This document shows, in pieces, positions 53,177 through 61,938 of a stretch of DNA of 64,000 nt. The notes below the pieces were generated by a model that worked only from the letters and a program-made list of their open reading frames with translations, had not been told where the DNA came from and searched no databases. The translations under genes were made by a program, and so were the position numbers. Origin of the DNA: Peribacillus sp. Bi96 (GTDB lineage Bacteria > Bacillota > Bacilli > Bacillales > DSM-1321); NCBI RefSeq assembly GCF_918698115.1, contig NZ_CAKKLV010000018.1, positions 1 through 64,000 on the forward strand. Direction: 5' to 3'. Positions within the stretch are counted from its first letter, which is position 1; each line of letters opens with the position of its first letter.

Positions 53177-53902
53177 ATGCTCATTACCATCATCAATTTG
53201 ATTTTCTATCTATTCGTCGTCACAATGAATTTTTTAGCCAATTTCCTGCCATTGAACGACCAAACATCAGGAGAGGTTTCCGATAAACTGGATGTACTTT
53301 TCACTCCAGCCGGTTATGTATTTTCCATATGGGGCTTCATTTACTTTTTGCTCGCCATCTGGGTATTCAGGCAGTTTTTAAGCAAACATCAAAACAGCCC
53401 TGCTTATAAGGCATCCTTCCCTTGGTTTGCTTTAAGCTGTGCGCTCAATGGCGCTTGGCTTTTGGCTTGGCACTATGAACACTTTCTGTTATCCGTATTC
53501 ATTATCATTGCTCTGTTGACTACTTTAATGGTCATTTATACAAGCATAAAAAAAGTGGAGCACACTACTTTTGATTTATTTCCGTTTTCCGTTTATACAG
53601 GCTGGGTAAGTGTTGCAACCATGGCTGACATTGCTTATTACCTCACCTATATTGAATGGGACGGCTTTGGAGTTTCCAATGCTTGGACGATCGTCTTGCT
53701 GATTGCAGCAACAATCCTGGCCTTTGTCTTTGCAAGTAAAAACCGGGATTGGTGCTATCCTCTCGTATTCGTTTGGGCGTTCATAGGCATAGGGATACGA
53801 AATGGTGCTGCCTACCCGATAATCTCAGATACTTCCTTTATCCTGGCTGCTATCACCTTTATCATAGCCATCACCATCTTCATTAAGAATAGAAGGAACT
53901 GA
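53177..53902 (+). CDS. TspO/MBR-like tryptophan-rich membrane protein
   Basis: 241 residues from ATG behind AAGGAGGAAGG; the longer frame upstream is not likely. Five to seven helices: LIFYLFVVTMNFLANFLP, PAGYVFSIWGFIYFLLA with the conserved aromatic WG turn, WFALSCALNGAWLLAWHYE and YTGWVSVATMADIAYYL. TspO proteins bind porphyrins and cholesterol-like ligands. This longer form is common in Bacillus. Divergent from the riboflavin operon, so its 5' region abuts the riboswitch promoter. Confidence 0.75.
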   Translation: MLITIINLIFYLFVVTMNFLANFLPLNDQTSGEVSDKLDVLFTPAGYVFSIWGFIYFLLAIWVFRQFLSKHQNSPAYKASFPWFALSCALNGAWLLAWHYEHFLLSVFIIIALLTTLMVIYTSIKKVEHTTFDLFPFSVYTGWVSVATMADIAYYLTYIEWDGFGVSNAWTIVLLIAATILAFVFASKNRDWCYPLVFVWAFIGIGIRNGAAYPIISDTSFILAAITFIIAITIFIKNRRN

Positions 53903-53919
53903 AAAGTAAATATGGTGGC

Positions 53920-55095
53920 CTAAAACGCTTGCTGGAGATCATGCCAAACATCCTGCCAAGCTTCAAGGCCAACTGAGAGACGGACCAGCTGGTCACTGAT
54001 GCCCATTTGCTGTCGCGATTCTTCAGGAACGGCCGAGTGCGTCATTGTGGCGGGATGTTGAATCAATGTTTCGGCATCCCCTAGGCTGACGGCAATTTTG
54101 ATTAGTTTCAATTTATTGAGAAATTCCTGCGCATCCTTTTTCGTGCCATGCAATTCGAAAGAGATGAGGCCGCCGCCATGTTTCATCTGTTTTTGCATGA
54201 TATAATGATCTGTTGAAGCTTCATCCCCTGGATAGTATACCTTTTTCACCTTTGGATGTTTCTTCAGTTCGCGAAAAATCTCCATTGCATTGGCGGAATG
54301 CCGATCCATCCTTACAGGTAAGGTCTTTAACCCCCGCAATAGTAACCAGGCATCAAATGGTGAAATGATTCCACCAATATCTTTTTGTGTCGTGCCAGCT
54401 ACCTGATTCATAAATTCCTTCTTACCTACTACTAGGCCCGCGACAACATCCCCATGTCCGCAAAGATATTTCGTAGCGCTATGAAGAACGATATCACAGC
54501 CATATTCAAGCGGTCTTTGTAAGTATGGTGTCGAAAATGTATTATCGACTACGACCGTCACATTATATTCCTTCGCAACCCTTACTACCATCTGTAAATC
54601 AATCATTTTCATCGTTGGATTGATTGGAGTTTCCACATAAATGCAGGTCGTTTCCGGCCGCATCATTTTCCTTACCTGTTCCTCTGTGTCCATTTCACAG
54701 AAATCATGAGCGATGCGATATTTATTTTTCATTAATTGCAGAAGGCCAAACGTACAGCCGTATAGCCCCTGCGAACAAAGGATATGGTCATCTGTTTTAG
54801 TTAACGCAAAAAGTACTGCCGAGACTGCAGCCATACCTGAACCGAAAGCAAGCCCCGCTTCCCCTCCCTCCAAAGCGGCAATCTTTTCTTCAAGCACCTG
54901 TACCGTTGGATTCCCGAGGCGTGAGTATATATAGCCATCTTCCAAACCGGCAAAACGCCTTTCCCCTTGCTCGGCCGTTTCGAAAGTGAAAGTTGAGGTT
55001 TGGAATAGGGGTGTAGTCAAGCTTCCTAAGTGCTCCTTGGAGTCATATCCTCCATGAATGACTGCCGTTTCAAATTGTTTATATTTTTCTGCCAT
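53920..55095 (-). CDS. megL: Methionine gamma-lyase
   Basis: 391 residues, PLP enzyme of the Cys/Met metabolism class. TRLGNPTVQVLEEKIAALEGG-type SRLGNPTVQVLEEKIA, SQGLYGCTFGL with the tyrosine and the cysteine that mark methionine gamma-lyase, DNTFSTPYLQRPLEYG, and SATKYLCGHGDVVAG with the PLP lysine. It splits methionine into methanethiol, ammonia and 2-oxobutyrate; cystathionine gamma-synthase-type activity is less likely given that cysteine. ATG behind AGGAGG. Confidence 0.88.
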   Translation of the reverse strand: MAEKYKQFETAVIHGGYDSKEHLGSLTTPLFQTSTFTFETAEQGERRFAGLEDGYIYSRLGNPTVQVLEEKIAALEGGEAGLAFGSGMAAVSAVLFALTKTDDHILCSQGLYGCTFGLLQLMKNKYRIAHDFCEMDTEEQVRKMMRPETTCIYVETPINPTMKMIDLQMVVRVAKEYNVTVVVDNTFSTPYLQRPLEYGCDIVLHSATKYLCGHGDVVAGLVVGKKEFMNQVAGTTQKDIGGIISPFDAWLLLRGLKTLPVRMDRHSANAMEIFRELKKHPKVKKVYYPGDEASTDHYIMQKQMKHGGGLISFELHGTKKDAQEFLNKLKLIKIAVSLGDAETLIQHPATMTHSAVPEESRQQMGISDQLVRLSVGLEAWQDVWHDLQQAF

Positions 55096-55432
55096 ATTGT
55101 CTCCTCCTATCCTGTTTCTATTTCTATTTTATGTCAGAAAACTACATAAAGGAAGCGTTTTCATCAACTGATCATGCCTATTATCACGGCTACCTCTTGC
55201 TGGATGAACCTGTTCATTGGAACGTTGCAGTTGGAGGATCACTCAATTTCACCGCATTTTTTTGGTTAACTGGGAATCTGATCATGTTCAACCGGCCAAA
55301 AATGGCGGGTGGAGCGGATGCTGCAAAATAAGCATCCAGTAATATGTAAAACTAGATGCCTTGTCTTTCCTTAATCTTTTTCCTATTGATAAAAAAAGAG
55401 ACAGCCGCCTCGGCCATCCCTTTTCCAAGCAA
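55096..55432. other. Intergenic region with a doubtful frame
   Basis: A 66-codon frame on the plus strand (55131-55331; DHAYYHGYLLLDEPVHWNV, LNFTAFFWLTGNLIMFNRP) has an ATG but no ribosome site. It may be the tail of a lost membrane protein gene. A weak hairpin with a T run on the minus strand (55388-55420) could end the helicase gene. Confidence 0.3.
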
Positions 55433-56569
55433 TTATTCGTCGTCTACGATGTTTCCACCATAGAAGGTTACTCTCGTTAGTGGTATCTCCAGTTCACGAG
55501 CCATTTTTTTCAACTCGCGCTCTTCTCTTTCCGTTACAATCGAAATAACGGTGCCATCTGCACCCGCGCGGCCTGTTCTTCCAGATCTATGGATATATTG
55601 GTCGATGTTATCAGCCATATCAACATGAACGACCGCAGTCAGACCTTTAATATCAAGTCCCCGTGCGGCTACATCCGTTGCCATCAACATCGGTGATTTT
55701 CCAGAACGAAGCTTACGTAGCGCTTTCTCACGGTCGACTTTATTGGATTCGCCATGTAGGACGCCCATTTCAACCCCTTTATAGCTAAGCTTTTCATGTA
55801 AGACACTTAGTTCTGCAATATCGTTCAGGAAGGCAAGGGCTTTGACATCTTTTAACCTCGTGATTTTTTCAAGAATCTTTGACTTTTCCCGTCTCTCTAC
55901 AACAAAGTAAAGATGGTCCACTTTTGATTCCATTTTTTCATGCTTATCGACCTTGATCAACTCCGGTTCATTCATGAATCCGCGGGCCGCTTTTTCCGTT
56001 TCCTCTGGCAGAGTCGCTGAAAACACCATGATTTGTCGATCTTTAAGCGTTGTTTTGATGATATTATTGATCGTACCCAAATGCTCTGGAATAATCAACT
56101 GGTCGCCTTCATCAAGTACGATCGTCTTTACTTCATGCATTTTCAATTTCTTTTGGGCAATCAATTCGTAAATTCGTCCTGGCGTCCCAGCAATGACCTG
56201 TGGATGCTTCTTCAGTTTGTCCAGCTGCCTTTTTACATTAGCACCGCCGATGAATGCTGCACCTGTCATGCCGCTCCCCTCTGACCAAATACGAATTTCT
56301 TCATTGATTTGCATGACCAGTTCACGGGATGATGCCAAAATCAAAGCTTGTGGTGATTTTTTATCAGGATCTATTTTTTCTAGCAATGGCAGTAAATAAG
56401 CTAATGTTTTTCCCGTTCCAGTCGGTGATTCAGCCATGATGTCTTTTCCTTCAACAATCACGGGAATCGCTTTCGTTTGAATCGGTGTAAGTTGTCCAAA
56501 CCCGGACTTTTTCCAAACCTCTTGGATAAATGGTTTTCTATCGTTCACTAATGCAGGTAATTCGCTCAT
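55433..56569 (-). CDS. yfmL: DEAD-box-type RNA helicase, YfmL-like
   Basis: 378 residues from ATG behind AAGGAG. Helicase motifs: GFGQLTPIQTKAIP (Q motif), AESPTGTGKTLAY (Walker A), GTPGRI (Ib), VLDEGDQL in place of the usual DEAD, FSATLPEE (SAT), ATDVAARGLDI and HRSGRTGRAG (VI). There is no C-terminal RNA-binding extension, as in B. subtilis YfmL, which helps 50S subunit assembly. Motif II reads DEGD. Confidence 0.85.
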   Translation of the reverse strand: MSELPALVNDRKPFIQEVWKKSGFGQLTPIQTKAIPVIVEGKDIMAESPTGTGKTLAYLLPLLEKIDPDKKSPQALILASSRELVMQINEEIRIWSEGSGMTGAAFIGGANVKRQLDKLKKHPQVIAGTPGRIYELIAQKKLKMHEVKTIVLDEGDQLIIPEHLGTINNIIKTTLKDRQIMVFSATLPEETEKAARGFMNEPELIKVDKHEKMESKVDHLYFVVERREKSKILEKITRLKDVKALAFLNDIAELSVLHEKLSYKGVEMGVLHGESNKVDREKALRKLRSGKSPMLMATDVAARGLDIKGLTAVVHVDMADNIDQYIHRSGRTGRAGADGTVISIVTEREERELKKMARELEIPLTRVTFYGGNIVDDE

Positions 56570-56616
56570 ATCGTTCTCCTTTAATATAAAACTTTTCCTA
56601 TCTTTCATAGTACCAT

Positions 56617-57894
56617 TTATTCTTGTCCAGTAGCCAACGGAATACGAATTGTAACCGTCGTCCCTTTGTTAATCTCACTTTCAAAATACATCTCCCCATC
56701 AAGGCGATGTACGATCTTCCTGCAAATTGCAAGCCCGATCCCTGTGCCCTTTTCCTTCGTGGAATAAAAAGGTTCACCAATCCGTTCAAGGCGCTCGGGT
56801 ACCATGCCTATGCCATTATCACTAACGCTGACTACAGCGTGATCATCGATGATTTGCAGGGATATACCAATTTTCCCATTATCGACAATCGCTTCAATGC
56901 TGTTTTTTACAATATTGATGATGAGTTGTTTAAGTTCAATTGAATCAGCCATAACATAAATCGGCTCGGCGGTTTTAACCCTCAACCCCATCTCGATATT
57001 ATTCAAATTCGTCTCTGCTTTCATCAGCGTGAAGACCTGTTGTAAACTGTCGGCAAAATCGATCCTTTGGAAAGCCACATCCTGTTTCTTCCCAAGAACC
57101 AGCAGTTCACCTGAGATAATATTAATTCGGTCAATTTCCTCCAACATGATTTCAGAATGCAGCGGGTTGACTTCCTTTGTCATATCCATTAGCTGTACGA
57201 ACCCTTTTAACGATGTCAGCGGATTCCTTATTTCATGTGCGACCGCCGCAGCCAGATGTCCGATTACGGATAGCTTTTCAGACATGATCATCAATTCCTC
57301 TTCTCGCCGCGATTCGGTAATATCCCTAACGATTGCATATACTCCAAGCATTTCCGACTGCACGATGATCGGTAAAAAAGTTACACGGATGATCCGCTTG
57401 TCTTCATTCTTATTCTGGATGGTCGTTTCAAAATTAGCTGCCTCGCCTTGAAGGGACTGTTTAAAGAAAACAGTTACTATATCCCTTTCGCTCCAGTTGA
57501 TGAGACGATCGGCACTCCTGCCCTTCAAGTTATCACTTTGGTGACCCAACAGCTTTTCAGCTTCCGGGTTAATCGAAACGACCTTTCCTTCGAGGTTCAA
57601 TTCAATGACACAATCCGGATTATGTTTGAACAGCGACTTGTACTGTTCATCCTTCAGATTGAATTCCTGTTGGGACCTCAGCATTTTTCCCGTCCAATAG
57701 CGGATGATGAAGTATAAGACAATCCCGGTTATGAAAATGAACATCCATCCTTTTGAATGTTGAAACATCGCATAAATTTGTACATCTGCCTTTGCCTGGT
57801 TCATCGAGATGTAATCCGTAACAATAATCCATAAGACCCCAATGATTATATATATAATAGCTACTTTACATGCAATTTTATGAGATTGGTTCAT
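56617..57894 (-). CDS. PAS-domain sensor histidine kinase
   Basis: 425 residues. Two membrane helices near the N-terminus (AIIYIIIGVLWIIVTDYI and GWMFIFITGIVLYFIIRYW) leave a short outer loop; then a PAS domain (YKSLFKHNPDCVIELNLEGK), the phosphoacceptor AAAVAHEIRNPLTSLKGFVQL, and the ATPase NIVKNSIEAI, VSVSDNGIGMVPERL, GTGIGLAICRKIVH. Size and layout resemble KinC-type kinases feeding the sporulation phosphorelay. No response regulator is adjacent, which fits an orphan phosphorelay kinase. Confidence 0.85.
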   Translation of the reverse strand: MNQSHKIACKVAIIYIIIGVLWIIVTDYISMNQAKADVQIYAMFQHSKGWMFIFITGIVLYFIIRYWTGKMLRSQQEFNLKDEQYKSLFKHNPDCVIELNLEGKVVSINPEAEKLLGHQSDNLKGRSADRLINWSERDIVTVFFKQSLQGEAANFETTIQNKNEDKRIIRVTFLPIIVQSEMLGVYAIVRDITESRREEELMIMSEKLSVIGHLAAAVAHEIRNPLTSLKGFVQLMDMTKEVNPLHSEIMLEEIDRINIISGELLVLGKKQDVAFQRIDFADSLQQVFTLMKAETNLNNIEMGLRVKTAEPIYVMADSIELKQLIINIVKNSIEAIVDNGKIGISLQIIDDHAVVSVSDNGIGMVPERLERIGEPFYSTKEKGTGIGLAICRKIVHRLDGEMYFESEINKGTTVTIRIPLATGQE

Positions 57895-57940
57895 GTTTTA
57901 TCCTTTGTATTGTTTTTGGTTTATTATTCCCAAATCGCTC

Positions 57941-57975
57941 AAAAAAAGCCCTCATGTTTTACACACAAGGACTCT
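57941..57975 (-). terminator. Likely terminator of putP
   Basis: AGCCCTCATGT and ACACAAGGACT pair with G-T wobbles; seven T residues follow on the minus strand. Confidence 0.6.
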
Positions 57976-58057
57976 TTTGATATTGTACCATATATATTGT
58001 ATTCATTGGTTTATATCTCTTTAAAATACAGCACCATTTTAATTGGATGTTTTACTA

Positions 58058-59527
58058 TCAAGAGAGATTTTTGATGGCTTGATTGAATTCTTCTTCTATT
58101 TCTTTAGAAGGTTTCTCGGATAATAAGCTAAAGATCACGACCGCTATTGAACCAGCGATGAAACCAGGAATGATTTCGTATACTTCAGCGAACTTATCGA
58201 TCATTTCCCAGACGATCACGGTTGCCGTACCGACGATCATACCCGCCAGCGCACCCCATTTCGTCATTCGCTTCCAGTACAGGCTTAGCAGAATGACCGG
58301 ACCGAAAGCCGCTCCAAAACCAGCCCATGCATAACCCACCAATTTAAGGATCGTACCACTTGGATTAAAAGCTAATAGGAGGGCAATGCCCGCTATTGCT
58401 AATACACCAAACCGCCCAACCAGCACTAATTCCTTATCAGATGCATCCGGCCGGATGAACTGCTTGTAGAAATCATCGGTCAGAGCACTTGCAGATACTA
58501 ACAGCTGGGAAGCAATCGTACTCATGACCGCCGCTAAAATCGCCGCCAGTAAGAAGCCTGTAATTAAAGAAGGAAATAGTTCTTTTGCTAAAATGATGAA
58601 GACAGATTCAGCATTTCCCACCCCTAAAGGACTGCTTGTCAGGTTAAAATAAGCAATCCCCACCAGTCCGGTGAACATTGCTCCTACGATAGCAAAAACC
58701 ATCCAGCCCATACCGATCCGTCGTGCACTTTTCAATTCTTTCACGGAAGAAATCGCCATGAATCGAACGATGATATGAGGCTGTCCGAAATAACCAAGGC
58801 CCCATGCCAGAAGTGATATGATGCCAATGGTTGATGTACCTTCAAAAGCATGTAATAAATTCGGGTTAATCGATTTTATTTCATTGAAGGTAGGATCCCA
58901 GCCACCAATGTTTACAATAGTGACAACTGGTACTAGAATTAAGGCAATGAACATGATCGTACCTTGTACGAAGTCCGTCCAGCTTACAGCGAGGAAACCA
59001 CCGAACAATGTATAAAGAATAACAACGCTCGCCGTCAGCCAGATTCCCCATCGGTAATCCATATTAAAAGCGGAGCGGAAAAGCTCCCCGCCTGCTACCA
59101 TCCCTGAAGAAGTGTAAAAGGTGAAGAAGATTAAGATCACCGATGCTGATACTACTTTTAAAATCCGTGATCCATCTTTAAACCGATTTCCCAAAAAGTC
59201 GGGAATCGTAATCGAATTATCGGCCACTTCCGTATATGTCCGAAGACGCGGCGCTACGAATAACCAGTTTAAATAAGAACCAACATACAGGCCGACGACA
59301 ATCCAGCCGGCACTTAAACCACTTATATACATGGCACCTGGAAGACCCATCAAAAGCCAGCCGCTCATATCGGAAGCACCTGCACTCAATGCAGTTACAG
59401 CAGGCCCTAAGTTCCGTCCGCCAAGCATATAATCGGTCAAGTTGGCCGTTTTCCGATAAGCCAAATAACCAATTAACAGCATACCTGCCATGTAAATTCC
59501 AATTGATATTATAATTCCATAATCCAA
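58058..59527 (-). CDS. putP: Sodium/proline symporter PutP/OpuE
   Basis: 489 residues, thirteen helices of the SSS family. Signature regions: GRNLGPAVTALSAGASDMSGWLLMGLPG in helix 2, FTFYTSSGMVAGGELFRSAF, GLGYFGQPHIIVRFMAI, LLAAILAAVMSTIASQLLVSAS for the sodium site. It takes up proline with Na+, as carbon source or as osmoprotectant; the two uses cannot be told apart here. The start is TTG, eight bases behind AGGAGG. Confidence 0.9.
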   Translation of the reverse strand: MDYGIIISIGIYMAGMLLIGYLAYRKTANLTDYMLGGRNLGPAVTALSAGASDMSGWLLMGLPGAMYISGLSAGWIVVGLYVGSYLNWLFVAPRLRTYTEVADNSITIPDFLGNRFKDGSRILKVVSASVILIFFTFYTSSGMVAGGELFRSAFNMDYRWGIWLTASVVILYTLFGGFLAVSWTDFVQGTIMFIALILVPVVTIVNIGGWDPTFNEIKSINPNLLHAFEGTSTIGIISLLAWGLGYFGQPHIIVRFMAISSVKELKSARRIGMGWMVFAIVGAMFTGLVGIAYFNLTSSPLGVGNAESVFIILAKELFPSLITGFLLAAILAAVMSTIASQLLVSASALTDDFYKQFIRPDASDKELVLVGRFGVLAIAGIALLLAFNPSGTILKLVGYAWAGFGAAFGPVILLSLYWKRMTKWGALAGMIVGTATVIVWEMIDKFAEVYEIIPGFIAGSIAVVIFSLLSEKPSKEIEEEFNQAIKNLS

Positions 59528-59682
59528 AAATGAATCCTCCTATTATAGGTTAATTTTCATCTAGAAAGCTTATCAGAAAAAAAAACATATGTTAAGAAGT
59601 TCTTGCACCTTTCAACCATTTCACTTTCAATATAATTAAGAAAATTCATTTTCTTAGAATAAATTATTAGGAGGAATACGCC

Positions 59683-61734
59683 ATGGAGTCCTATATCAAT
59701 CAGCCAGATGGAATCTTTCCCTCTGTTTGCTCTCTAGATTGTCCTGATCAATGCGGTTTACTGCTTCACAAAAAAGATGGAAAAATCATTAAAGTTCAAG
59801 GAGACCCCGATCACCCAGTAACTAAAGGGAATATTTGCAACAAAGTACGTAACATGACAGCCCGCCTCTATGACCCCAATCGCCTAACGCAACCATTGAA
59901 GCGCATCGGAACGAAAGGGGAAGGTAAATTCACCCCAATCAGCTGGGAAGAAGCCATAGACACAATCACTTCCAAATGGAGAGTTTTGATTGAAAAACAT
60001 GGTCCGGAAAGCATCCTTCCCTACAGCTTTTATGGGAACATGGGGAATCTCAGCGCAGAGGGGATGGATCGCCGTTTTTTCCACAAACTCGGGGCAAGCA
60101 TGCTTGAGCGTTCCATTTGTAACGCGGCCGGATCAGTCGGATACAGCTATACAATGGGCGGTTCATTCGGCATCGACCCGGAAGAAACGATCCATACAAA
60201 ACTTTTCATCATGTGGGGCATAAACGCAGTGAGCACAAATATGCATCAAGTTACGCTTGCCCAGCAAGCCCGGAAAAACGGGGCCAAAGTAGTCGTCATT
60301 GATGTACATAAAAACCAAACCGGTAAGTGGGCTGATTGGTTCATACCGATTCTTCCCGGTACCGATAGTGCCCTCGCCCTTGGTTTAATGCACATTCTAT
60401 ATGCCGAGAATCTAGTAAACCAACCTTTTCTCGATGAATACACTGTGGGTGCTGATAAACTGCGCGAACATGTCCGGCAATATGATCCTGCGACAGTCTC
60501 GGCGATCACTGGCGTTCCAATTGATGACTTATATGAATTAGCGAGGATGTACGGGACCACCACCCCCTCATTCGTTCGAATAGGCAATGGCCTGCAGCAC
60601 CATGACAATGGCGGAATGGCAATACGTACCATTGCATGCCTGCCAGCACTTACCGGCCAATGGATGATAGAAGGCGGCGGAGCGACCAAAGGGAATTCAG
60701 GATACCTGGCGTTTAATACAAATGCCTTGAGACGCCCTGATTTATTGCATAATAAAGCGACTCGGACCATTAATATGAACCAAATCGGTCAAGCCCTTTT
60801 GAAAAAGGAAAACCCGATTCGCTCCATGCTTGTATATGGATCCAATCCGGCGCTAGTCGCGCCAAATGCAAATAAGGTGCAGGAAGGACTGATGCGGGAT
60901 GATTTATTCACAGTCGTCCATGATCTATTCTTAACCGAAACAGCCATGTTTGCCGACCTCGTCCTCCCTGCCACATCATCTTATGAAACCGAGGATTTTT
61001 ATAATTCATACTGGCACAATTACGTCCAAATACAAAAACCTGTAGTTGAAAAATATGGCGAGTCGAAATCGAATGTTGAATTGTTCAAACTGTTAGCTGC
61101 TGGAATGGGCTTTGAGGAACAAGCTTTCAAAGATTCTGAGGAAGATATGATCCGTCAGGCCCTGGATTTCCCTGAAAACACGTATTTAGAAGGCATCACC
61201 TATGATACTCTTTCAAGTAATCAATTTGTCAAAGCAAAGATGAGGCCGATGTTCCCAGGCAAACTGCCGACACCAAGCGGAAAGATCGAACTTTATTCGG
61301 AACGAATGAAACAGCTTGGGTATGAACCGCTGCCAACATATACGCCAATCATAAAAGATAGTGACCTGCCCTTTTTATTCATTCCGGCACCTAACCACAA
61401 CTTCTTGAATTCAACCTTTTCCAATAATGCCAAACATATATCGTTGGAAAAGGAACCGAAACTGCATATGAATGCAGCTGATGCCAAAACATTAGGGATA
61501 GCCTCTGGTGATATGGTTAGAATCTGGAACGATCGCGGTGAATGTGTGCTCAAAGCTGCTCCTGGTGAAAATGTGTTACCCGGCGTCCTTGTCAGCCAAG
61601 GCTTGTGGCAGAAAACACCTGAAACGAAGCAACTTATCAATGCCCTTACCCCAGACCGCCTTTCAGACATGGGTAATGGCGCCGTTTTCTTTTCAGGGCG
61701 GGTCGATCTTGAAAAAGTCCACCAATCCATTTAA
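59683..61734 (+). CDS. yoaE: Molybdopterin oxidoreductase, YoaE type
   Basis: 683 residues. An N-terminal [4Fe-4S] motif VCSLDCPDQCGLLLHKKDG with NICNKV supplies four cysteines. Then ERSICNAAGSVGYSYTMGG, MWGINAVSTNMHQ (where a Ser/Cys/Sec would bind Mo), IPILPGTDSALALGLMHIL, and the C-terminal MGD-binding domain (FLFIPAPNHNFLNSTF, LHMNAADAKTLGIASGD, LVSQGLWQ). It belongs with B. subtilis YoaE; the electron donor and substrate are unknown. It is transcribed alone, with no ferredoxin or membrane subunit beside it. Its cofactor requires moeA and mobB found at 36.9-38.7 kb. Confidence 0.87.
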   Translation: MESYINQPDGIFPSVCSLDCPDQCGLLLHKKDGKIIKVQGDPDHPVTKGNICNKVRNMTARLYDPNRLTQPLKRIGTKGEGKFTPISWEEAIDTITSKWRVLIEKHGPESILPYSFYGNMGNLSAEGMDRRFFHKLGASMLERSICNAAGSVGYSYTMGGSFGIDPEETIHTKLFIMWGINAVSTNMHQVTLAQQARKNGAKVVVIDVHKNQTGKWADWFIPILPGTDSALALGLMHILYAENLVNQPFLDEYTVGADKLREHVRQYDPATVSAITGVPIDDLYELARMYGTTTPSFVRIGNGLQHHDNGGMAIRTIACLPALTGQWMIEGGGATKGNSGYLAFNTNALRRPDLLHNKATRTINMNQIGQALLKKENPIRSMLVYGSNPALVAPNANKVQEGLMRDDLFTVVHDLFLTETAMFADLVLPATSSYETEDFYNSYWHNYVQIQKPVVEKYGESKSNVELFKLLAAGMGFEEQAFKDSEEDMIRQALDFPENTYLEGITYDTLSSNQFVKAKMRPMFPGKLPTPSGKIELYSERMKQLGYEPLPTYTPIIKDSDLPFLFIPAPNHNFLNSTFSNNAKHISLEKEPKLHMNAADAKTLGIASGDMVRIWNDRGECVLKAAPGENVLPGVLVSQGLWQKTPETKQLINALTPDRLSDMGNGAVFFSGRVDLEKVHQSI

Positions 61735-61747
61735 TAAAAGGATCAAA

Positions 61748-61893
61748 GTTAAGTTATATATCCGCGATTCTGTGATTATATCGACGAATATGTGATTATA
61801 TCGTCGATTCTCGCTTTATATCGTCGGAATTTGGAGTTTTATCTCCGATTCTGGAGTTTTATCGACGATTCTCGAATTTTATCGACGATTCCA
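61748..61893. repeat. Tandem array C: seven units of 20-21 bp
   Basis: ATC anchors recur at 61760, 61780, 61800, 61820, 61841, 61861 and 61881. The unit is roughly ATCGACGATTCTGGAGTTTT; the first units have TGTGATTAT, the later ones GGAGTTTT or CGAATTTT. It fills the gap between the yoaE stop and a terminator. No spacer-repeat structure, so not CRISPR. Confidence 0.8.
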
Positions 61894-61894
61894 C

Positions 61895-61928
61895 GAAAAA
61901 GGCTGTTCCACATGGAACAGCCTTTTTC
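61895..61928. terminator. Bidirectional terminator
   Basis: AAAAAGGCTGTTCC pairs with GGAACAGCCTTTTT around ACAT. It serves yoaE and the aldehyde dehydrogenase. Confidence 0.9.
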
Positions 61929-61938
61929 AACTAGCTAT

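Noticed and set aside
61748-61893. Possible CRISPR array
   Set aside because: Units are contiguous at 20-21 bp with no unique spacers, and no cas genes are near. The same holds for the arrays at 24877 and 42669.
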